A stretch of 64,000 bases of DNA from Pelodera strongyloides (taxonomy: Eukaryota; Nematoda; Chromadorea; Rhabditida; Rhabditidae). The notes beneath the pieces were generated by a model. That model was not told the DNA's origin and searched no databases. It saw only the letters and a list, made by a program, of their open reading frames with translations. The translations under genes were made by a program, and so were the position numbers. Position 1 is the stretch's first letter. The number at the start of each line of letters is the position of its first letter. Shown here one piece after another: positions 1-12,000 of the stretch. The stretch is from the NCBI GenBank assembly GCA_036852015.1, contig JAANDG010000094.1, positions 1 through 64,000 on the forward strand, written 5' to 3'.

Positions 1-160
1 ACATGCAAATCTCGAGCAAACAAAAAGAACAACGAAACGAGGATTTCAGCATATGATCCATGCTCTAATTTTTTGTAACTACTTTTGAATCCACGTTTCA
101 CCTATTCATAAAATAAAATAAGTGTAATAGAAAGTCGCCTCGGGCGGCCTAGCCGGCTGG
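1..160 (+). mobile_element. 3' part of a non-autonomous Helitron-like element
   Basis: Ends with the hairpin GTCGCCTCGGGCGGC, nine bases, then CTGG followed by T. Aligns to the minus strand of 59141-59300. Its 5' end lies left of the window. Confidence 0.6.
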
Positions 161-220
161 TAACATATATATTAGACAAATACTGCTCGTATCGGAAAGC
201 TTTTTGCCATCTGAAAGACT

Positions 221-402
221 TTAAAGCGAAATACCGTCCGATTTTCGAAACGCATCGAGTACACCATCATTGTTATACAGCTTATGAAAATGAACATGAA
301 TTAGAATAAAAAATCGAGTTAAATTCGAGCAAATTAGCATAATTACATAAGAACTCAGTTGAGCACGATGCGTTTCAAAAGCCGGCCGGTATTTCGCTTT
401 AA
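221..402. mobile_element. TTAA-bounded MITE, family A (182 bases)
   Basis: Inverted ends TTAAAGCGAAATACCGNCCG and its complement, with GAAACGCATCG subterminal. This copy shows the family core ATTAGAATAAAAAATCGAG. TTAA on both sides would fit a piggyBac-like or TA-target transposase; none is encoded here. Confidence 0.85.
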
Positions 403-644
403 AGCACATTTCCTAACACTTTGCTGCTCTTCTAAACTCAGCACATTTTGCTTTAAAGTGACCCTAAGCCCTGTGATTTATAGCTCGGCCGATGTGAAAA
501 TAGCTTGTAAAATTTAGGAACGCAAAGCACATTAAACAAAGTAGACATAGAGAACAAGACAAATTATCTAGAAGCGGCTACTTCAAAGGGTGCGATTTGA
601 AGAAATGCCCGGTTTAAAGGGTCAGGCACACATGAAAAAAAAGA

Positions 645-718
645 CTTGTGCACGCTGGTGTACTCGATTTGTTTCAAAACCCGGCTGGTATTTCGCTTTA
701 AAGCGAAATACCGGCCGT
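645..718. mobile_element. Two family A ends joined head to head
   Basis: A truncated right end (TGGTATTTCGCTTTAA) runs straight into a new left end (TTAAAGCGAAATACCGGCC), sharing TTTAAA. Just upstream (612-630) a broken end of a GGGTCAGG foldback family is seen. Confidence 0.6.
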
Positions 719-854
719 GTGAGTTTTGTGTCCCCTTCTTTAATTTTCCTCATATTGAACTTGTCACCTATTACCGAAATTACTAGTTGGAAAAAACTAA
801 AGGCCAAATGCACAAACGTGTTTCACTAACGTAGACTTGTGGGCACAGGATTGT

Positions 855-880
855 GCATAGGCTTAGGCTTAGGCTTAGTT
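855..880 (+). repeat. Interstitial telomere-type TTAGGC array
   Basis: Three to four units of GGCTTA. Confidence 0.8.
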
Positions 881-1018
881 TAAGGTTGAGTATATTATCA
901 ACATTTAAAGGTTTCTTTTCAACCCAACACATGTGTGTCTTTGAAATTTTTGACACATCCTGATGACCGGAAAAATGGCTTTGAAGTGAGGAATTAAGAG
1001 AAACCGACAGAGACGGAG

Positions 1019-1069
1019 AGCAAAGAGAGAGAGAGATAGAGAGAGAGAGAGTAAAGAGAGACAGAGAGT

Positions 1070-1104
<35 letters not shown>

Positions 1105-1106
1105 GA
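1019..1106 (+). repeat. GA microsatellite
   Basis: Interrupted (GA)n. Confidence 0.9.
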
Positions 1107-1520
1107 TACAGACAGAGAAAACGTTAAAAGATTTTACTTCTCATTGAGCTCAATCTATGCTGGCTGCCCGGTCATAAACAACTTTTTACCCCGTCGCTCA
1201 TACTTCTTTTCATTACAGTCAAAAATAAATGACACTCATTGTCTATCGACCCCTTATTCCAAATCCAGGGAGTCCATTGTAAGACTAAGACTAAGTCTGA
1301 TACTAATTCTACAAGTTTAACCGTATGCGTAACGGCCTAACAATAAAACAAACTTATAAACCCTCAGCCAACCCTAATCCTTGGAGTATATAACACGGAA
1401 GTTAGACAGCGTTGCAGCAATACCGCACAAACATGTTTATCTTAAAGTTATATCAATAAATCACATCCAATCAATAATTCAACATTTACTCAATAACTTC
1501 CTGTTATCGATTGATTTCAG

Positions 1521-4175
1521 CTCTCGTTGGCCGTGACCACCTTGAAGTCTTCACTTCGGATCGATGACGTCACCTGCCATCCGGGTGGTCTTCCCCAATC
1601 AATGCAGTCCTCCTTTGTGTCCGGGGTGGATGAGGGAATGGAATTACAGTACCAGTTGGATCCCTGCGAGCTTCAGTCATTCGCGTGCCAAGTGGCAGCT
1701 GGAATGGTACGGTATTGATTTTCGTGAGCCTGACCTTTTAATAATTGTGCAATAATTTAAACAAACGTCGGTCCCTTGTCAGTATGATGGTGTCGTTACC
1801 TTACCGCACCAACATCGTAGGTCTTAGGGTACCTTTTGGTTTGCGAGCTTATAACAGATAGTAAGAACCTTTCTTCTATGACCCTACGACTCATTGATCC
1901 AATAAACAATAAACATTTATTATTATTAACCGATAACATTAACCGATTTATTAGGAGGCAATTATAAAACTGTACACTAGAAAAAAAATTCGCCGTCTAA
2001 ATGGTTATTGATAGATTTATCAGGTTTGCGCACTGGTAAGGTATCGGTTTATTACATTAAAGCGAAATAATGTCCGGTTTTTGAAACACATCGAATAGAC
2101 CAGCAGCATTTTTGTGCAGCGTATGCAAATGAACATAAATTAGACTAAAAAAATCGAGCTAAATTCGAGCAAATTAGCATAATTACGTGAGAATTGGGTT
2201 CTCCACTATGCGCTTCAAAAACCTCCATGTATTTCGCTTTAATCTTTAGTTTTGAATTTCATCGGATGGAAGGTTTCCAGCTATCCGTCTGTTGTAAATA
2301 TTGCCGGCGAGACTTAAGTTATTGATCCCTATGGTACTTACGCTACTGATTGTTAGCGCAATATCAATCGATAAATGACTCAACATTCCATTTCAGGCAC
2401 ACCTTGAAGGCCTCGGCATTACACATCGGGACTTGGCCGCGCGGAATATACTTGTTGGAGAAAATAAACAATTGAAGGTAGTTTATTATTATAATTTAAC
2501 CAGACGGCTATCGCCGCCCGAGGCGACTACCCAGGCGATCCTACTAAAATGATCATACATCATACCTATATGAAACGTCTGAAACGTATTTTCCAAGTTT
2601 ATGTAATAAAATTCAATTGCGCTTATTTTGAAGAGTTGCGAAAAACTACATATACCAAACGCCTGAAACGTAGAATTCCGTTTCGTTCACACAAACAAAA
2701 AAGTAAACTCTTCTAGTTTATATAATAAGAACTCTAGAAAACATGCAACATGCGTATTCGTTGCTCAACACTCCACAGTGTTCCTTTACGGAAAGCTTAT
2801 ACAAACAAATTTGTGTTCGAAACGAAAAATGTGACGCGGGTCGAACCCGCAACTTCGGCTATCCGGGCCAATGCGTTTACCAATACATAAACTTAGGCTG
2901 AAGCGGCCTTTAGAGCAAAATACCGGCCGGTTTTTGAAACGCATCGAGTACACCAACATTCTTATGCGTCATTTGTAAGCGAGCATAATTTAGCATAAAA
3001 AATAGACCCTATAATTTGACCCCCACTTCGCATAAATACAATAAGAATACAGTTGTCCACGATGCGTTTCAAAAACCGGCCGGTATTTCGCTTTAATGTC
3101 CTCTGTGCTTTTCACTAACATTTGAATCGTTGGGATGTTTGACATGGTCTCTGGCGTGACCAAGTCGCTCTGCCGACCGTAGTAAAACAAACTTTAAATT
3201 TCAGATAAGCGACTTTGGTATGTCACGGCAGGGTGTTTACGTGAAAGTTAGCAAGGTAAGTGTATCTTAGTGTTTTCAGTTTCAGTTTCGGAATTAGAGT
3301 GCAAATATGAGTTTCGATCTCTAGTTTCAGTTTTCTTTTAGGGGAGTTTCAAGTTTCAGTTTCAGTATTCCGCAGAGGAGTTTCCGGGTCCAGCCTACCG
3401 GTGGTTTGGGCTTAAGGGCTTAGGCTTAGGGCCTGCGCTAAGCCTAACTACTACTTGTTTTTCATAATTTATATATCCTTTTTGGAATTTCAGGGCGTAA
3501 TTCCACTCCGATGGTTATCGATTGAAGCAATTAAAGAAAACATCTACTCGACCAAGAGCGATGTTTGGGTAAGCACTTTTTTGGTTCTGTGGCCGTATGC
3601 ACGAACGCCGGGAATATGTCCTCCCAGCCTCCCAGAGGGAGGCGAGAGAAAGAGTGGGACACACGAATCGGAGACAAATTCTCCCAACGGGGGGGGGGGC
3701 TCCCGTTGTTCGTGCATACGGTCACAGGACATAGTTTTCGGAGTTATTAGTCAACAGTTAGGATGATTATCAATCGGGAGTTGATCAGACCAATTCAAAC
3801 AGCTCAAATGTTTAAGGAATGCGTAGGCCTTAGGCTTACCCCACGGTTTACGCTTTACACCGTGTTGTTCATTTTCAAGTGATTATTAGCAGAGCCTCTA
3901 TAGGCGGGCATAAAAATTCAATCGTCCAATTGTTTTCCCCGAAATTCCAGGCCTACGGTATCGTTTTGTGGGAGATATGTACCCTTGGAGGGTTTCCATA
4001 TGCTACCATATCCGATAAGGACCTGCTACAGTACCTTCTCGATGGAAATCGGCTGGAAAAGCCGATGAGCTGCTCCAATGAAATGTGAGTGATCTTCGTG
4101 TGAAGGAGCCAGCGGTTGTCTTATGCGCCATCGCTGGGAGTTGCCTCCCAAGCCTCCCGCGTTTTTTAAGAGAAA

Positions 4176-4212
<37 letters not shown>

Positions 4213-4724
4213 CAATGGGAAACAGAGGCGGCAACAAATTCTCCCAAGGGGAGTCTCCCGGTATCTGTGAGCTTGGCTACGGGAGTCCCTAGCGGCAGAA
4301 TTTGTCTCTCCGAGCCTATGATTACCGTTTTTTTCTCTTACCTCCCGCGGGACGGGTGGCGCTCTGCTTGGTGGCCTAGTCCCTATATACCTATTATATT
4401 GCTTTGGTGAATAATCGAGGTAGACTACGATTGTGAGGACATTTCTTACAATTAGCATACTATTAAACTTGGAGATTCCACAACATTTGCACTTTTTACC
4501 TTGCAGGTTGCAGTCTGCAGTTTGTACTTTGCATTTTCCTTTTGTACCTTGTACTTTGTACTTTCAGCTACGAGCTCATGATGGCGTGCTGGCGTGCCAA
4601 CGCTTCTGAACGTCCGTCGTTTGTCTGCGTCGCGGATCTTCTTGGATCTTTAAAAGCTCCCTATGTGGAATTCATCCCTCACGCTACACACCTCCCGCCA
4701 CAAGGAAGCATGTTCGCGTCGTAA
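1521..4724 (+). CDS. Receptor-type tyrosine kinase, C-terminal part (5' end outside window)
   Basis: Six exons keep one reading frame: 1521-1706, 2397-2477, 3205-3255, 3494-3568, 3951-4084, 4568-4724 (stop TAA), giving 227 residues. The family phosphorylates protein tyrosines at the plasma membrane. Seen: a hydrophilic stretch of about 50 residues in the first exon, placed like a kinase-insert; then the catalytic loop THRDLAARNILV (residues 71-82), DFG as SDFGMSR (91-97), an activation segment with one tyrosine, PLRWLSIEA where PIRWMAPE is usual, DVWAYGIVLWEI, and ACWRANASERPSF near the end. The HRDLAARN form is typical of receptor tyrosine kinases. All catalytic residues visible here are intact. 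The Gly loop, VAIK lysine, transmembrane and extracellular parts must lie left of base 1. Only about 20 residues follow the kinase fold. Introns hold a Helitron-like element, MITEs and a tRNA-like fragment. Subfamily not assigned. Confidence 0.9.
2057..2242. mobile_element. MITE family A in kinase intron
   Basis: 186 bases between TTAA copies; left end TTAAAGCGAAATAATGTCCG, right end ATTTCGCTTTAA. Confidence 0.8.
2500..2730 (-). mobile_element. Non-autonomous Helitron-like element in kinase intron
   Basis: Minus strand: starts TCTTATTATATAAAC, ends with hairpin GTCGCCTCGGGCGGC and CTGG. It begins 22 bases after the exon 2 donor. Confidence 0.6.
2825..2890 (-). repeat. tRNA-like fragment
   Basis: Minus strand has a B-box-like GGGTTCGACCCG with a perfect GCGGG/CCCGC stem, and a weak A box TTGGTAAACGCATTGG. 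The anticodon arm is not credible. Confidence 0.4.
2910..3096. mobile_element. MITE family A, variant core, in kinase intron
   Basis: Left TTAA is mutated to TTAG. Core reads AGCATAAAAAATAGACCC as in the copy at 24291, defining a subfamily. Confidence 0.8.
3590..3724. mobile_element. Short MITE in kinase intron, 22 bases after a donor
   Basis: Inverted ends GGCCGTATGCACGAACGCCG and TTGTTCGTGCATACGGTC; interior has CTCCCAGCCTCCC and a run of nine or ten G. A relative lies at 4128-4290. Confidence 0.65.
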
Positions 4725-5292
4725 AAATATCGATTGATTTTCTGATTTATTTCGGGTGCGTCGCGTGTAGTCCTGTTCGACTTGTCGCGGTTTGGTATTT
4801 GTCCGAGAATATTTATGTCATTTCTAGTCAATATATATGTTCGAAATTAATAATTGATGTTTGCACCTAACGGGTAATTGAACTGTAAAATAAGTACAAC
4901 ACAATTTTTTTGCTCCGTACAATCACCAAGATTTTCCCCTCAATTTTAGTGCATCGATGTGTTAGAAACTAATGAAGACAACAGATGTATAAATGTAAGA
5001 TTGCTTTAATTTTGGAGGAAGTTATTAATATGAACCCTCTACCACATAGGGCCCATGCAGCTCCAGTTCTAATTGTAAAGCCTAAAACATCGCCGTGACT
5101 ACAAAGACTAATCCTTAAGACTAGACGGCAAATTGTATGTTCAAGGCCAGACTGAGGGCCTAATAGCCTAAAGACATCGATTCCCTTTCAGTGCAATTTT
5201 TGTTACCCATGTAAAGCCTAAAAATTTTACAATAATCAAAAGAGTCCTAACCTAACGATCTCGTTTGCCAACTTATGGTGCTTCCTTTTTGC

Positions 5293-5468
5293 TTATAGCG
5301 AAATACCGGCCGGTTTTTGAAACGCATCGTGAGTCCTTACGTATTTATGCTAATTTGCTCTATTTTACTCGATTTTTTATTCTATTTTATGTTCATTTGC
5401 ATAAGCTGCATAAGAATGCTGGTGGTGTACCCGATGCGTTTCAAAAACAGGCCGCAATTTCGCTTTAT
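5293..5468. mobile_element. MITE family A, both ends mutated
   Basis: Ends read TTATAGCGAAATACC and GCTTTAT; inserted in reverse relative to most copies. Confidence 0.75.
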
Positions 5469-5900
5469 GGTTGTTGTTTATATACACATATTTGTCACTG
5501 CGTGTTTTATAGTATATGTATACCTAAGAAACTTACAAAACAGTCATTTTTTTTCTTATTGTTGAAAGTTGAAAGTGTTTTTCTTTGTACATAATTACAT
5601 AGTTAGTCAGTTACTCCGATTGCATGGTTTCTCCTTTGTACTTTTGTTCTGGTGATAAAAAATTTTTTTATTCACATTTATTGATTTGCTGATCTTCACT
5701 TTCGCTAAGGATAAGACGGTAGCATCATGTAAGAACTACAGATTCAGCTCAAATCAATCAATAAATTATTTACTTCACAGGTAGCCCAGGAAAAGAGAAT
5801 AATTGCCGAATCCGCAGGAAAATCTTGTAGGAAAACCGTTTTTCTAGGATCTCTCAATGCTCCTTTTGTGAATTCACATTTGCTGAATAAAAACGACGAA

Positions 5901-6313
5901 TTAAAGGGTCAGGCCCATTTCAAATGACCCCTATTTTTGATGATTCCATCTGATTCTCCAATATAATAGGATGCAATATTTTTCTAATTTTCAAGCGCAA
6001 AATTCACGCAGTATTCAGCAATTTACCATTGCCAGCCATACCCAACTATTTATCGCAGTTGTCACGTCCCTTCGCGCTGCTTGGCCAATATCGCAATTGC
6101 CACGCCCAATAGAGCATATTGCCCAATTAGCGCGAAGGGGCGTGACAACTGCGATAAATAGTTGGGTATGGCTGGCCATGGTAAATTGCTGAATACTGCG
6201 TGAATTTTGCGCTTGAAAATTAGAAAAATATTGCATCCTATTATAATTTGACATGGAGAATCAGGTGGAATCATCAAAAATAGGGGTCATTTGAAATGGG
6301 CCTGACCCTTTAT
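5901..6313. mobile_element. Foldback element, GGGTCAGG family (413 bases)
   Basis: Two arms of about 200 bases are near-perfect complements (for example CCAGCCATACCCAACTATTT), around CAATTGCCACGCCCAATAG. Ends TTAAAGGGTCAGGCCCATTT and its complement. Confidence 0.85.
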
Positions 6314-6360
6314 TAGAATTAATATGTCTGCGTTCCGCCGAAAGTAAAAACGGATTTTCA

Positions 6361-6530
6361 CCAAGTAGAGAGGAAACCATTTGTGAACGGTTACCGACCA
6401 GTTCTTGGCGACCACTGCGAGTCACGCGTACGATTTTTGAGAAAAACTGATCATAACTTGGTTACCAAGTGGTCACCAAATGGTTTAAGTAACTAAAAAT
6501 CCGAAAACCGTCGCCAAGTGTTGTTTTGTG
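6361..6530. repeat. GGTCACCAAATGG-type repeat
   Basis: Contains GGTTACCGACCAGT and AAGTGGTCACCAAATGGT; the motif recurs on both strands. Confidence 0.6.
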
Positions 6531-7399
6531 TTTAACTAACTGACTTTTGAACTAGAAACGTCATAAAACGGAATAAATCGGTCTAGCTCTTTTTTATCGG
6601 TTGATTTTTTTTGGTAAGAAACAGTCACCAATTAGCCCCTAAAATAGACGAAAGGATCAATTCTTATCAACAAAAAAGACTTATTTCATCTCACGGACAT
6701 TTACACAAACAGGAACTGGCGGGCTATGAAACTGTAGTTTATTTACGTATTTCGATGAAGGTCCACACACTTTGTTTTACGTAAGCGTGGCTGGGTGCGC
6801 ACTCCGGGTCGGCTAACTGCGAAGTGATGGTTTGCAACACTGACGAAAGTTGGCGTGCAAGCGCTAACCTTTCGGCGGGCAAAGTCCATTTGACAACGTG
6901 GTGCCATGCAATAATGCACTCGGAATGGAAATGGCGTGCAACGCTTGCAACCAAAAGCCCGATGCGAAATGGCGTGAGTACGGTGTGCAAGTGGCAATGT
7001 TACGTCGGGCAACTGGCACGCCAATGTCGTGAAACTTTTTTCCACGCCGCTTGCACGCCGTAACATTGCCGCTTACACGCCAATTCTCACGTTGATTGGG
7101 TTAACCTGAGAGCCCAGTATCATTTATCGACAAGTTACCATCAACAAGTATCGCACGTGAGTGCTACACTATAAGACAGGAAAATTACACCGAAGATAAC
7201 TTGGGTGTGTCTTTCTATTTTGAAGAATTTCTACTTTTTTTGTTGGAAATAAACATGACGTGGTCGCTCGTTAATTTTTTCAATAAAACATCAAAGACTG
7301 CGATTCTTATCAAAGTAGATGACAAACTCCACAAGTACACAATTTTGCATTGCGTCGTTTTACCCAATGTATCCTATAAGAGATTAGCCTCGTCGTATC

Positions 7400-7894
7400 T
7401 TAAAGGGATAGGTTCACCTCAAATCACCCCTCTTTTTATTGTTTTGATTGATAATAGCACAAATATTATTCACAACAAAAATTAAAACAATCACAGAACA
7501 ATACAACTCGCAGAAGAAGCTTCCTTTATTGGAAGCTAGTTGATCGGAAGCCAAAATCTAAACTCAAAAACGAATACCGTACACAGATCGCGCGGGCTAA
7601 TGGCAATTAGCCAAGTTAATTACAAACTAAACACTCGGCAGGATCATTATTTTCCACGGTGTAGTATCATTTAATTCTCTTGGCTAATTGCCATTAGCCC
7701 GCGCGATCTGTGTACGGTATTAGTTTTTGAGTTTAGATTTTGGCTTCCGATCAACTAGCTTCCAATAAAGGAAGCTTCTTCTGCGAGTTGTATTGTTCTG
7801 TGATTGATTTAATTTTCATTGTGAATGATATTTGTGCTATTATCAATAAAAACAATAAAAAGAGAGGTGATTTGAGTTGAACCTATCCCTTTAA
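7400..7894. mobile_element. Foldback element, AGGGATAGGTTCACCTC family (495 bases)
   Basis: Arms of about 200 bases, for example GCGCGGGCTAATGGCAATTA, around a loop with ATTTTCCACGGTGTAG. TTAA on both sides. It contributes a spurious 94-codon frame. Confidence 0.85.
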
Positions 7895-8025
7895 AGCTGT
7901 ATAACATCCGGTTTTGAAATCTAGGTTGGGTGTTGTGTTCCTATATGGAAATGGGAATATGTACACAATATGAAAGTACAATTGCCGAACTTATGTTTCA
8001 AGAACCGACCGTTATATCGCTTTAA
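7891..8025. mobile_element. MITE family B
   Basis: Ends TTAAAGCTGTATAACATCCG and GTTATATCGCTTTAA. Shares its left TTAA with the foldback ending at 7894. Confidence 0.65.
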
Positions 8026-8046
8026 TGGTTGCTCGGTAGATTAGCC

Positions 8047-8450
8047 TTAAAGGGTCAGGCCCATTTCAAGTGACCCCTATTTTTGATGATACCATCTTAT
8101 TCTTTATGTCAAATATAGTAGGATACGATATTTTTCTAATTTTCAAGCGCAAAATTCACGCAGTAATCAGCAATTTACCATTGCCAGTCATACACAACTA
8201 TTTATCGCATTTGTCACGCCCCTTCGCGCTAATTGGGCTATATGCTCAATTGGGCGTGGCAATTCCGATATCGGCCAATCAGCGCGAATGGGCGTGCCAA
8301 CTGCGATAGATAGCTGGGTATGACTGCCCACGGTAAATTGCTGAATAGTGAGTGATTTTTGCGCTTGAAAATTGGAAAAATTTTGCAGTCTACTATATTT
8401 GACGTGGAGAATCAGATGGAATCATCAAAAATAGGGGTAATTTGAAATGG
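8047..8450. mobile_element. Foldback element, GGGTCAGG family, right end lost
   Basis: Same arms as 5901-6313 with substitutions. The right end stops at AAATGGGC; unrelated AT-rich sequence with a family A end (8816-8836) follows. Confidence 0.75.
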
Positions 8451-9053
8451 GCAATACCACCCGGTTTGGGGTTTTTTCACCAAAAATAGTTTGAAAAAAG
8501 TTATAAACGAAAATAAACATAAAAACACAAACAAATAAGTGCATCTTGTATAGAAATGTTCTCAAACAACCATTTTTTGCGATTTTGTATGGGAAAATTC
8601 GCTTCCGGCGATTTGCCGCTTTTAATACTAGCACGGCCCCGGAAAAATCGAGGGATGGCCTTTTCAAATGATCACACACTCCGAAGCATCCAAATGACGA
8701 AATGTTGACAAAATATTTTGAATTTGGCTAGTAAAAGACCAAACATGCACATTTTGAAAACGGCGGTAAACGCACGGTTGTTTACTCCTCCTCTTTTCGT
8801 ATTTTTTTGTTGAGACCGACCGGTATTTCGCTTTAACTTAGTGCTTATGTAACTTATTTCAGAGAGTTTTCAGTTTTCTGCAGACTTTTAGAATATAAGT
8901 GTCAATATCTTCGGGCTTTATAGATAACATTAGTCAAAAAAATGCTGATAATGGTTTTAATAAAAGGGGTGATAATTCGACAATAAAATAGCCTTTTCGC
9001 CTTATCTAAGAGAAAGTGCCCCGCAAAAGCAGCTTTCGACGCTATAAGACCTC

Positions 9054-9078
9054 ATTTACAGGGCGTTTCAAAACCATG
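9054..9078 (+). promoter_or_regulatory. Putative spliced-leader acceptor and start of the lectin gene
   Basis: CATTTACAG ends at 9061; ATG at 9076. Confidence 0.45.
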
Positions 9079-12000
9079 ATGCTCCGGCCAATACTTTTAT
9101 TGGGTGGGTGTTTATTTATTCATTTGTTTTTGTATTTACTTTTATTTTACTAATTTGTTTATTTACTTCCGATCGCACAATAGAACATTAGGTAGAAAAG
9201 TTATTCATTGATTGACTCCCAAATCGTTGAAATTTATTTCTCTGGAAAACATTGACGCGTACGTAGCATTTCACGAATACGAGTTACGAGTTCTTTGGCT
9301 TTACATTTATTGCATGCAAAAAAGCAGTTAGTCAAGTTATTACCAAAGTTACCCAAAGAACTTGGAATAGTTTTATATTTCTAAAATTTCAGCTCTGCTA
9401 TCACTTGCCCACTGCCAGTGGGAGACCACCACACGTAGTGAGTTATTTTTTTTTTCAATTACTAACATGGTAATAATAATAATAATAATATTATCATTTT
9501 AATAGTATAATATTAATACGAGGAAACGCCCGTAATTCCTAACGAGATACAAGTTAGACAAGAAAAACAATAAGTCCGTCTTATCCTTTGACACGTGTCT
9601 GGGCATAGCGTTCGTCTCTTTAGGCGCTAGAGCGACGGTTCTATTTCGACGTGTGTCGGTCATCTGACACAGACATTTGACACAGACATTTGACACAGAT
9701 TTGACACACCGCTACTTTCCCTTTATCGTAATTTTTTTTAGAAAACTGGAACTGGGTGACCACCTCCCAGGCTCCTTTCGCCGAATTGGGACAATGTGGA
9801 TGTTCTCATAAGAATATTTGGCTCGATATTATGTTCGTCGTCGACGCAAGCTCATCTATGACCAAACAGGGACTGTCGGAGGTACGGTACATACATCCTG
9901 TATAAAATAACAATGTTTGTTTATTTATTTGGTTGTGTCATGTGCGTTACGCCCGTAACACTAAGGTGGATTGAACCACAAACGAGTAAGCCCCAGCAAG
10001 GCTCGAACATGCAACCTCAATTGACAACATACATACATATTACTCTGAAATTTCAGCTGAATAACTACGTCCTCACTGCGCTCGATCGGCTAACAATTAG
10101 TAACGGCAATATACTGGTATCGTGCTTTCTCATTATATCTTTTCTTTTCTCAAAGCTTAGCCTTGCTTGTTGCCGCGAGCTAGTTAGACGTGGTGTACTT
10201 TCGGCAAGAGAATATCTTTTGCCGTAATTTATTCATGATTTAGCCCTCATCTTTCCTTCTTGTTCAAAGCTTGTATTGGCCGCTTGACGCGGCAAAGCTG
10301 GCGCACAAGCCGCGTACACTTTCGGTGCGAATTCGGCGCCGCTCTTATTTTCTCTTTTCAGCAATCCAGTCGCGTTGGACTGGTTACGTACAGTGACTCC
10401 GCGCTCCTCGTCAACAAACTCACCGATTTCGCAAATAATGACGATTTGTTCAATCGATACAATCCAGCATACATGGGCGCTTCAGGATCAAACATTGAAA
10501 GGTTTGTCAGGCTATGTTTAAAGCGGTATGACACGTGTCTTCGAAGCATGTGCTCGATAACTGCTTACCATATATTATACATAGGCAAATGAGTATGATT
10601 AGAAAAAATAGACCCCAATTAGAGCTCACTTAGCAAAAAGAACAGGAAGCAGTCATACATATGACGTCATACTTTTCAAAAAGCGGTCGTTATACTGTTT
10701 TAACATTTTTCTTGGTTTAGATACCTCGAATTTTCTCGTGAACTTTAATATACTAATATCTACTTGTATATTATTTTAAAACAGTTTGTCTTTTTTCATC
10801 CTTATGACAACAACAGTATTTTCTTTATCAATGCTAAAGCGAAATACCTGCCTTTTTTTGAAACATATCGACTACACTAGTACACGTACACAGTATTCTT
10901 ACGCAGCTTATGCAAATGTACATAAATTGGAATAAAAAATCAAGCTAAATTCGAGTAAATTTGCATAAATACGTAGCAATTCAGTGATCCACGATGTGTT
11001 TCAGAAACCGGCCGGTATTTCGCTTTAAATGCATGCATTTTCAGTGCCATCGGCCTCGCACAAGACGAATTGTCTTCCTCGCGGCACAGAAGCAATGCCC
11101 AGCGAGTGATCGTTATTGCCGCATCGCACTACGAGTAAGCGAATATCTATCGTTTCGTGTTTCGTCTACCTACTGGACGTTTTTCGGGATATATGCTTCA
11201 TTTCACTATAACCTTGTAGATTGATGTGCACAGTTTATATTAACTCTTTCTTCCATAAAGTGTACAAAATAACATAAAAACAAAACAAAGAGATAAAAAC
11301 TCACAGGCTAGACACAGTCTAGCTACTTATATGGTGCTAAGCTACTTATTTGGTGCTAGCTACTGGGCTAAGGTACCTTATATTCAGTAATTCAGTCATG
11401 TTTTTGTTACTAATTTACGTTGCAGTTTGTATTTCACCATAACGAGTATACGACTGGAGCAAACCTTACATTGGTTGATTCAGTCGGTCTTATAATGTGT
11501 CTATGCCCGTCATTTTATTTATTAAAGCCTTATTACGCCCAGTTTTGAAACGTATAACAAACGCTGTAGTCCCATGTAGTGTATGCAAATTACTGCACGA
11601 CTACTGCACGATTATTACACTGCTTATAGCAATTTGCATACATCATAGGGAAATTCACATCTCCACATTACGTTTCAAAAACAGGCCGCCAGATCGCTTT
11701 AATATTTTGCAGGCCTGGATCCTGGTCCGACCCTACCGAAGTGGCCACACAATTCAAGGGCAATGGAGGAATTATCATCACTCTTGGTATGTGCATAATA
11801 CAGTTTTCATGGACAGAGAAAATTTACCGCTGAGGTTGGTTACAGGCGTCTCCTGTTTAGCATGCTCTCTCGCTTCCTCTGCTTTTGACAGGCTGCGAGA
11901 GAAAGCCGAGAGAGCACGCTAAACGGGAGGCGCCTGTAACCTACCCCATCGGAGTAAATTTTATTGCAACTGTCCTCAGGTCGAAAAATGTAAGCACTTG

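Larger units (their letters stand above)
4725..9075. other. Kinase/lectin intergenic, mostly elements
   Basis: Apart from the elements listed separately, 4725-5290 is AT-rich 3' flank, 6560-7100 holds dispersed TGGCGTGCAA-type repeats also seen near 45670-45960, and 8452-9058 is AT-rich. No coding exon found. Confidence 0.6.

Noticed and set aside
221..402. Assigning family A firmly to piggyBac
   Set aside because: TTAA borders fit, but a TA target inside TTAA fits equally and the ends (AGCGAAAT) do not look like piggyBac termini; no transposase is present.
4003..4458. 151-codon minus-strand frame
   Set aside because: Antisense to a kinase exon and a GA tract.
5971..6254. Overlapping frames of about 75 codons on both strands with nearly the same protein
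   Set aside because: They are the two arms of a foldback element read in opposite directions, not genes.
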